Assembly: GCA_014529385.2 (NCBI GenBank)
Contig: CM043950.1
Coordinates: 64,314,935 to 64,378,934, forward strand
Direction: 5' to 3'
Origin: Adiantum capillus-veneris
Lineage: Eukaryota > Streptophyta > Polypodiopsida > Polypodiales > Pteridaceae
Length of the DNA: 64,000 nt
Shown: positions 57,459-64,000 of the stretch, piece by piece
Layout: every line of letters begins with the position of its first letter
How positions within the stretch are numbered: position 1 is the first letter of the stretch
The notes under the pieces: generated by a model
What the model was told of the DNA's origin: nothing
The model's database searches: none
The model's input: only the letters and a program-made list of their open reading frames with translations
Translations under genes and position numbers: made by a program

Positions 57459-58475
57459 ATGGTAGCCGCAAAATTGCTTGCAAAGAAGAAGAGGATGATA
57501 ATAAAAGACTACTTGGAAGAAATAGAGCCATTTGTGATCCCAAAAGGAACCTTGAAGCCAACCAGCACATGGATTCAGGATGATTTGCTAGAGTCCAATG
57601 ATTTGAAAATCTACCAAGGCGTGTTCAAAGATCCTGAAGGAAATGTAGTAGAGCTACCCATGATACCACGAGAGCTCAATGAATTTGTCAGAATCAAGAT
57701 GGGAGATTACCTGGAGAAGTTAGACCTCCATAACTACTTTGAAGCTTTGCCAGCGGGGATTGACATCAAAAGAGTGTGGGAATTTGTAACCACTATCAAA
57801 GAAGATGGAGTGGCCCGAGTCACAAAGAGGGTGGTGGCAGCTGCACTTGACATCTCCAACAAAGGAGATAGTGTGACAAAGAGGAGAGATGAAGTCAAAT
57901 TCTACTCGAAAAAGAAGAACAACTACACATTTGAAGATATTGCAAACCCAAAAGTGGCTATCATGAGCCAACTCTACAACCAATACTTCCACATGTGTAC
58001 AAAGCGGCCACAGAAGTACAGGATGCCACCTGGAGCCATTGCTACCACCTTCACCTGGGCAATGCAGAAGAGCAGGCCAAAAGTGATCAATTATGCTGCT
58101 TACATCCATGACAACCTGGTGAAGATGGGGAACAAAAATCCCACCTACATTGTACCGGGTGAGCTGATAACAAAAGTGGTCTATGGAGCATTGCATGCCA
58201 AGGGAAACTGGCATGAACCTCCCTCACAGAATGACTGGCTAAAGATGAAAGAAGATAAAGAAGAAGAACCTCCCAGGGCACCCAGAGTAGCCACATGGTT
58301 GAAGCGTCGGTTAAAGACAGTGCTAGAAGAGCCGCCAGAGTCGAAGAAAGGAAAGAAAGAAAGTCTACAAGTGCCGATCAAAGAGACCAAGTCACAAAAA
58401 GCGGTGCGGCTAGAAAGGCTAATGGAAAGCTTCAGAGCCGAAAGAGCACTCAAGGGAGATCTAAGCGAGCTGTGA
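57459..58475 (+). CDS. Element C ORF1, unknown protein (338 aa)
   Basis: ATG 57459 to TGA 58473-58475. N-terminal and C-terminal thirds are Lys-rich. The middle (ELNEFVRIKMGDYL, LPAGIDIKRVWEFV, PKVAIMSQLYNQYF, PPGAIATTFTWAMQ, IVPGELITKVVYGAL) looks helical and weakly recalls the plant-transposon-protein domain of some gypsy-linked ORFs. I do not recognise a clear family. It sits where gag should be, so a coat or RNA-binding role is possible. The frame continues after TGA into ORF2. Confidence 0.6.
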   Translation: MVAAKLLAKKKRMIIKDYLEEIEPFVIPKGTLKPTSTWIQDDLLESNDLKIYQGVFKDPEGNVVELPMIPRELNEFVRIKMGDYLEKLDLHNYFEALPAGIDIKRVWEFVTTIKEDGVARVTKRVVAAALDISNKGDSVTKRRDEVKFYSKKKNNYTFEDIANPKVAIMSQLYNQYFHMCTKRPQKYRMPPGAIATTFTWAMQKSRPKVINYAAYIHDNLVKMGNKNPTYIVPGELITKVVYGALHAKGNWHEPPSQNDWLKMKEDKEEEPPRAPRVATWLKRRLKTVLEEPPESKKGKKESLQVPIKETKSQKAVRLERLMESFRAERALKGDLSEL

Positions 58476-58493
58476 AAGCCATCCCTAGAATCC

Positions 58494-59105
58494 ATGTCGG
58501 TATCATCTCGAAGGGTGCAGCGAGATCGGTTTGAAGACTACATCAAAAATTTTGAGATTTTAGATGCTACAACAGAAAATATCCCGAATGTCCTTTTTAC
58601 AGAAGAAGAAGTGGACGAAGTAAGATGGAAACTGCTAGAAGATCAGGAAGGCCAAGAAAGAGAGAGAAAGACCAAGGTAGACCGGGATTTCAAGAAAAAG
58701 CCACCAACTCCACCATCAAGCCTGCAATCCAGCACACCACCATCACCACCTCCCCTTAGCCCTCCACAAACCCAACAAAAGGAGGATGAACAAGAAGATT
58801 CCAAGCAAGAGAAGAGCCAAGAGGAAGAGAAGAAAGAAGAAGCTGGACCAAAAGAGGAGAAGCTAGATCCAGAAGGAAAGAATTTCAGAATATTTCTTGA
58901 TCTACTAGCTACGGGTTACTCTCAAGAAGAGGCAGCTATGGTAGCCTTTGAGTTGGCAAGCACAAGGCCCAAGGAACAGATGCAAAGCCTTTGGTTAGTG
59001 GAATTGAAAGATATGGCCACCTATACAGTGGACCTACAGCCACCAACCAATGATTGGGATGTGGTGATTCGGGCTCAGAGCAAGATCAATGGCCACGGAG
59101 AGTGA
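58494..59105 (+). CDS. Element C ORF2, acidic Pro/Glu-rich protein with UBA-like helix (203 aa)
   Basis: Same frame as ORF1, separated by TGA at 58473. Composition is Pro/Ser then Glu/Lys-rich (58695-58870). The segment FLDLLATGYSQEEAAMVAFE (58891-58950) resembles a UBA-type three-helix motif, but that is only a resemblance. It ends at TGA 59103, overlapping the ATG of ORF3 by 17 bases. Confidence 0.5.
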   Translation: MSVSSRRVQRDRFEDYIKNFEILDATTENIPNVLFTEEEVDEVRWKLLEDQEGQERERKTKVDRDFKKKPPTPPSSLQSSTPPSPPPLSPPQTQQKEDEQEDSKQEKSQEEEKKEEAGPKEEKLDPEGKNFRIFLDLLATGYSQEEAAMVAFELASTRPKEQMQSLWLVELKDMATYTVDLQPPTNDWDVVIRAQSKINGHGE

Positions 59106-59859
59106 GATTCATAATCTCAAAACCAATGAAGTTCAGATCAAGGTTGAAGTCGACTCGCTACAAAAACAAGGCCAAGAGAATATGGAGAAACAAACAAAGT
59201 TGCAAGCCAGTCTGGACACGGCATTACAAAGATGCCAGGTGATGGAACGACAAAATCAAGCAGCCAAAAACAAGCTTCAAAGAGCTGAAGAAGAATACAA
59301 GAAAATCAGCAATTCATTGACAGATGCAGAGAGAGAAAGGGACAACCTGACTCTACAACTTGCTGAAGAGTCCAAAGAAGTGGAAACACTGAGGAATGCC
59401 AAGGAAAAGGTAGATATAGAGCATGAGGCGAGCCAGGATGAGGTAATAGAGCTTAAAGATCAGATTAAAGTCAAAGATCAGACCATCCAAAGGCTACGAG
59501 CATCTCCGGCCAGAGTCCGAGCTGCTAGCTCGACTGGCACTACTTCAGAAAATGAGTTATATGAAGAACAAATGAAGAAACTCCAAAAGGAGGTAACACT
59601 GGAGAAGCGGCAAAGACTAATGCTGGCCGAGGGGTCTCTGGTAATGCAAAACCGCTTGGAAGAAGAGAACAAAGCCATGCAAAATGAGCTAGAAGCCGTA
59701 AAAAGAAAGATGGATGAGGATTTTCATAGATGGCAAGCAGAAAACGAAGCCATCAAGAGGAAGCTTGAGGAGGCGGAAAAAATAAATGCAGATCTAAACG
59801 ACCTCCTAGTAAACATGGGAGAGCAAGAAGAAGAGGAAAAGAAGACACTTCAGAAGTAG
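59089..59859 (+). CDS. Element C ORF3, long coiled-coil protein (256 aa)
   Basis: Frame +1 relative to ORF2, starting inside it (ATGGCCACGGAG). Nearly the whole protein follows heptads rich in Glu, Lys, Gln and Leu (SLQKQGQENMEKQ, LQRAEEEYKKI, ERERDNLTLQLAEE, EEQMKKLQKEVTLEKRQ), with a short Ser/Ala/Thr hinge near 59505-59545. A rod-like oligomer is expected. The frame runs on past TAG 59857 with further stops. No homologue known to me. Confidence 0.6.
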   Translation: MATESEIHNLKTNEVQIKVEVDSLQKQGQENMEKQTKLQASLDTALQRCQVMERQNQAAKNKLQRAEEEYKKISNSLTDAERERDNLTLQLAEESKEVETLRNAKEKVDIEHEASQDEVIELKDQIKVKDQTIQRLRASPARVRAASSTGTTSENELYEEQMKKLQKEVTLEKRQRLMLAEGSLVMQNRLEEENKAMQNELEAVKRKMDEDFHRWQAENEAIKRKLEEAEKINADLNDLLVNMGEQEEEEKKTLQK

Positions 59860-60017
59860 ATAGAAGAGCTGAGAGGCTAGCAGCAAACTGAAGAACAGCA
59901 ATTTAGCACCGGGCCAACAGCCATGGAGGGAATTGACATAGAAAATGTGTCAGATCCAGTGGACACCACCATGCAAGAGGAAATCCTGGTGGGACCCTCA
60001 TAAGAGCCCAAGGATTT

Positions 60018-60894
60018 GACACAATAAGAAGAAGAAAGCTGCAGAAGGCCATAGAAGCGGCAGTAAGAGACACAACTAGGGAAGAATTGGAGTGGGAGCA
60101 GAATGTGTTTAAATCAATGACTATTCAGAAGATAGATGCCAGTAACCTTCGATGTGAATGGCTACAGTCTTCTCTCCCCTATCCTCTGCTAAAGTACGAA
60201 GCTGCTACTATCAACAAACGAATAAAAGAGGAGCCGACAGTGCCATTGTACAAAGCAGATATCTCCAAACCTGAAGGGGTCAAGCTGATAGTGGATTCTC
60301 AACCCAGGTGGAGAAAGGCATGGCTCAAAAAATATCCTCAATATTTAATCCATCTGGTAGAGGCACCTAAACAGATTAGAGATAACCTCAGTTTTTGCCC
60401 TCTACCAAGGATGAGGACAAGGAAAGCTCATGAGCTGTTGCAAAGAAGCCAACCCACTTGGCTCAACTACCCCAAGCTGCCAGGCTTGAAGGCAGGCGAG
60501 AGAATAAGTGAGAAATACATGGTGAAAACCCTAACAGGCGCCATCAAATTGTTCATTGGCTTGCCTGACCTATCTTGCATCATGATGAGAAAGATATGTA
60601 AAACCCTTTTGGCAGTCTTTGAAACCTTCAAACCAGGCTAGGCGACAGACATTATCTTTTTCTTTCAAGATACATACAGATGTGCATACGATCTGTCTGC
60701 TCCTCCTTCCCACGAGGTGATACATGCGCTTTATCAGAGAATCATGTTTTTGCCTTCATATCACCTTCAGGCCTTTGAAGAAGCCTTCTACACCGGCTTC
60801 TTCACCACCAAAACAGATATATTCGGCCTGATGCTACTGGCTCCACATGCGCAATATGAGTCCCTTTTAAAGATGAGAGAAAGCCTACATTAAA
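60018..60894 (+). pseudogene. Element C ORF4, unknown protein with one in-frame stop
   Basis: Opens near 60018 (RRRKLQKAIEAAVRDTTREE) and reads to TAG 60639. It then continues in the same frame (DIIFFFQDTYRCAYDLS, LPSYHLQAFEEAFYTGFFTT) to TAA 60892-60894, just before the polypurine tract. It is basic and aromatic-rich. Its position at the 3' end mirrors the 3' end of pol, but no enzyme motif is visible. Confidence 0.5.
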
Positions 60895-60930
60895 GAAGCA
60901 GCTCAACCGCCATGTCGGGGGCGACATGAA

Positions 60931-60945
60931 CTAGGAGGGGGGGAG
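60931..60945 (+). promoter_or_regulatory. Polypurine tract of element C
   Basis: CTAGGAGGGGGGGAG directly before the LTR start TGTTAGCAGC. It would prime plus-strand cDNA. Confidence 0.88.
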
Positions 60946-61873
60946 TGTTAGCAGCTAGACACACCCAATGGAAAATGGCTGCTCAGCGGAATATTATTAT
61001 TTGTAATTATTCTTTAATTGAGAAAACCCAACATTTCACCTTTGTAAATAGTGGGGCTTACAGAAGCTTCCAGATTGTATCCCATTTTTGACATTTAGAT
61101 TGAGTAGATGGTTAAATTGGAACATTAGGGTTTGAGATTGTAAGGTATTTATACCACTTTTGACCTTAATGAAAAAAACCTTTGTCATTTTTAAAAAAGT
61201 TCTGATTGTGAGTGAGCGTTCTGTGTACGAGAGAGAGAGTGAGAGTTTCATCTTGATGCTACGTGCGCACCGGTGGTCGGATTCGAGTGCGGAGAAGTGT
61301 AGTGTGTTGCCCCCGACGAGAGCTACGCGCCGATACCTACATTGCGGGTGTACGGTCTGGTTTTGCGAACTTGACCCACGATCAACATCTGGTGATTCGG
61401 TGAGCATACGTTATCCGTTTTTGCATTTCAGCATATCCACGCGTTCGCATTGAGTAGAGCTACACATTAGGCACTTTAGGTTTTGGAAACGATGATCTTC
61501 AAATTTCGACCAGACATCCTACGTGATTTTGCACCAGGTTTTTAGGGTTGGGATTTTGGTTCATGGACCTTAGGGAGAGCGACCTATTGGTGTTAGTAGG
61601 GTCTCCTTCAAGTTCTGTGGCGTTTCGAGAACATTTGATGGGTATTCGGATCTAGATAGCATTGTAGGAAATCTCCTCTTATGCACTCTTGAAGGCTGTA
61701 GCTTAGACATTAGGTAGAGACCTCTGTAGGAATTAGTCGAGAGTCGGTCGAGTGTAGGTTGACACCCTATGCTTGCTTCCACGCGCCTGCGGGTCGAGCT
61801 TCGTCCTTAGCTGACAAATCTTGTTAGATGAGTTCTCGTTGTGCTGACTTCCGTCACGGCGTATCCGCCAACA
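60946..61873 (+). repeat. 3' LTR of element C (928 bp)
   Basis: Starts TGTTAGCAGC, ends CCGCCAACA. Blocks shared with LTR A: GAGTAGAGCTACACATTAG (61452-61470, same as 20367-20385) and the U5 end (GCGCCTGCGGGTCGAGCTTC). It has a GA tract (61230-61245). The half-site AGACATCCTACG (61512-61523) equals one arm of the C leader palindromes. Confidence 0.82.
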
Positions 61874-64000
61874 GAGGCCAAGAAACTAGAGAGTATTTTG
61901 ACTTACGCGAGTTCTCAATATCCACCTACCTTCGGTTTCGGGCCCTCGGCGGGGATCCAAGGTAGTACAAACCAAGACCCAAACATAGCGGCTAGTGACT
62001 CTTCGTCTAACTACGACGTCATGGAGGGTTTTCCAATGCATAATCTCGATAACTCAAGACAAGACAAGCATGCCATGGGTCCACGGTTCGGGCTGAGCGT
62101 GCTTAGCCGCTTGAAGGAAACCTTTAGTAGAGCCACATGCTCTGAACATGGAGCTAACGATGTAAATGAGGGGGGTGGGGAAGTAAATTTTCCATTCATG
62201 ACCAACGTAGACCCTATGCTCTTAAAGAGTGTGCACGTGATTACTCCATTCACTGCACCCCCTGACTCTTCAAAGTTATTTCCCTCCGAGGTTATATTAC
62301 CATGGTAGAAGCCTTGCCGAAGTGCAAGAGGTTGAGCGATATATCATTGTGGCTAGGGAAAAAGAAATTGAGAGCGTAAACAAGGCGGAGCAACGAAGAG
62401 AGTTAAAAGCGAAAGCTCCTATGTCAATATCCTTGCTAGGAGAGCAATCGAGTGCTCCTGACTTAGCAACCACTAAGGGTCAACCCATAGAGAGCCACAT
62501 TGCATCTATTTCAAAGGACACCCCTAGCACCTCAAGCCTAGATGGAGCCTTCCAAAATGAGAACTGGGAGTACGAACTACAAATGAAAACTCTAACCGAC
62601 CTATACACAGGTCACACCTATCACGTGGGTTGGTTAGATGTCCTACAATCCACAACGGGTGCTACTAGTGTGGAGGATCAACAAAAAAGAGTTTTTGAGG
62701 TCATCCATAGGGTTATTGAGCTAGAGAGACAGAACAAGGGGATCCACATGCCTTCAACAGGTCTCATGAGATTCTTGGATACAAGGAAGGCTAAACAACC
62801 AACCTTATCGCAAATGGAGACTCCCTCGGTGAGTCCGATGGATCCCCCATATGTTGTTTTGCCAAGGGTCTCAGTGCAGTCTGAGCCTACAAGTGATAGC
62901 TTTACTTTTCCAAGTTTATCTCATCTTTCCCTTGATGACACCATGGCTACCATGCCTACCCCAATGATGGGCATGCCAAGAAACATGACATGGCCCTCAT
63001 TTGTTAGTAAATCACTGCTACATGGTAGCTCAACGCCGACAAAGGCCCCTACAAGTGTGTACCAATCATATGCCCCTATGGGTTATCGCACTCATGTAGC
63101 CCCTACCCCTCCCATTGTTTCAACAAACTATGCTTCACAACCACAACACCCAAGCTCTTATTTCCATGGGACCATATTGGCTAGCATTATCATGTCACAT
63201 CCAATGTCTACTATGCTTAGGGCCACACATATGAACTTTGGACCGCCACATGGCACAACATCGTACCAAACGTGGAACCCAAGGGCTTCCTCTACGCCAA
63301 GCCCAATGCCAATACCTACTCCACATGTAGTCTCTGGAGCACCTCCACCCACGGTTCCTGCTCACTTAGGTGATTTGGCAACATTTGCTCAAGCCATCGA
63401 TTGATCTATTGCTGAGAATATGTGTAACACGCCTGATAGAGAACCTAGAAGTAAGGCAGTACAAATAGCCAAGCTGACACAAAAATTTAGTGGAGATGGG
63501 GATGTGAGAAAGCTTATCGAAGTGTTTAAACAAATATGTAATTCTCTAGGAGAACACAATGACCTGCATAAGAGTAATGCTTTAAGCCTAACCTTAAGTG
63601 GAAAGGCTGGGGATTGGTATAGAACCCTAAGGGTGGAAGGAAAAACGATTTACCCTACTCTTAGGAGACTGTTCTGAAAAGAATACATGTGAGAGGGAAT
63701 GCTTTGGGGTGTAGCCTCTCAACTCCAGAAAGCCCAACGAGAGGAAGGAGAGTCGGTGAGAGACTTTATTAGTCGCTTGAAGCATTTGAATTCTCGTTGT
63801 AATCCAAATGAGTGCTTCAATAATAATTAATTTCTTGATAGATTCATTAGGGCATTACGACATGAGGATATCTACAATGGCCTAGTCATTAGAGGTGTCA
63901 CCACTTGGGAAGCAATCACCACCAATGCGATCCAATTGGAAGATAATTTAATGATTCAAGGAGAAAGAGTGTCTGTTGAGCCTAAATCTATTAGCTCGCA
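61874..64000 (+). pseudogene. gag of gypsy element D (5' cut by element C, 3' off window)
   Basis: The frame is already open at the LTR junction (EAKKLESILTYASSQYPPTF). A shift near 62290 leads to YHGRSLAEVQEVERYIIVAREKE. A long Pro/Ser/Thr/Met-rich stretch (62800-63400) follows. The retrotransposon gag domain comes after TGA 63402 (KLTQKFSGDGDVRKLIEVFK, LSGKAGDWYRTL, KAQREEGESVRDFISRLKHL). More stops occur at 63674, 63689 and 63827. No PBS lies between LTR and gag, so D is the target of C and not its continuation. Confidence 0.7.

Larger units (their letters stand above)
56431..61873 (+). mobile_element. Element C, large non-autonomous LTR element (5' end unresolved)
   Basis: Leader array, four ORFs without recognisable protease, RT or integrase, a perfect polypurine tract (60931-60945) and a 928-bp 3' LTR. 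The LTR shares blocks with that of element A although the coding part is unrelated. The right flank continues an open gag frame of element D directly, which shows insertion into D. The 5' LTR and PBS were not found. Confidence 0.7.

Noticed and set aside
60946-61873. LTR as 5' LTR of element D
   Set aside because: No PBS follows; coding of D starts directly at the junction, and a PPT precedes the LTR.
1-64000. tRNA or rRNA genes
   Set aside because: Only tRNA-complementary primer sites were seen; no cloverleaf or rRNA sequence was recognised by eye.

Overview
The window looks like nuclear DNA of a land plant. It is packed with Ty3/gypsy and Copia LTR retrotransposons whose primer-binding sites match plant tRNA-Asp and tRNA-iMet. 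It also holds FCP1-like HAD genes, a DUF7869-type transposase gene and long minisatellite tracts. The exact lineage cannot be read from the sequence; a large, repeat-rich and possibly non-flowering plant genome is only a guess. Almost every gene is disabled by in-frame stops, single-base indels or insertions. The main exceptions are the pol frame of element A, a 618-630 aa Copia-derived ORF and the Gag ORF of a 5.4-kb element.

Layout. 1-9019: minus-strand gypsy element A (pol, gag, leader with four palindromes, PBS, 5' LTR), running off the left edge. 9020-10032: minus-strand gag fragment E, the sequence that A and B flank. 10033-19524: plus-strand element B (LTR, perfect tRNA-Asp PBS, leader with six palindromes, gag-protease, a second protease-like region, a repeated-motif C-terminal region), without recognisable reverse transcriptase. 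19525-26266: a mosaic of a truncated A-type LTR in inverse orientation, a minus-strand protease fragment F, and a plus-strand pol fragment G with two integrase zinc modules and a protease-like domain downstream of integrase. 26267-39400: two tandem FCP1-like HAD pseudogenes on the minus strand; one is split by a complete Copia element (28152-31924, TSD ATTAC), the other has a copy of its 5' part in a 2.4-2.5-kb tandem duplication. 34.8-43.8 kb (and 26.7-27.4 kb): minisatellites built on the self-complementary core CTATGGCCCTAGGGCCATAG. 43.9-47.1 kb: a DUF8039/DUF7869-type transposase pseudogene. 47155-52545: a complete gag-only LTR retrotransposon (TSD ATGAT) whose LTRs carry a small ORF ending at a splice donor. 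52.6-56.4 kb: mostly unresolved sequence. About 56.4-61873: element C, a large element with novel ORFs (one a long coiled coil), a palindrome array and a 3' LTR, inserted into the gag of element D (61874-64000).

Main observation. Three different gypsy families (A, B, C) each carry, in the leader between PBS and gag, a tandem array whose period is close to 285 bp (271-300, with one half-spacing of 125-139 in A and B). Each unit holds an 18-30-bp palindrome with a CG-centred core. The palindrome sequence differs between families, but each family's LTR has a matching half-site at a comparable place. The spacing is therefore kept while the sequence changes, and each array appears matched to its own LTR. 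This suggests a cis-acting system (RNA dimerisation or packaging, protein binding, or element-specific recognition) that I do not recognise from described retrotransposons. Another unrelated element here (47155-52545) also has a hairpin array in its leader, and may build Gag by splicing an LTR-encoded exon to the internal region.
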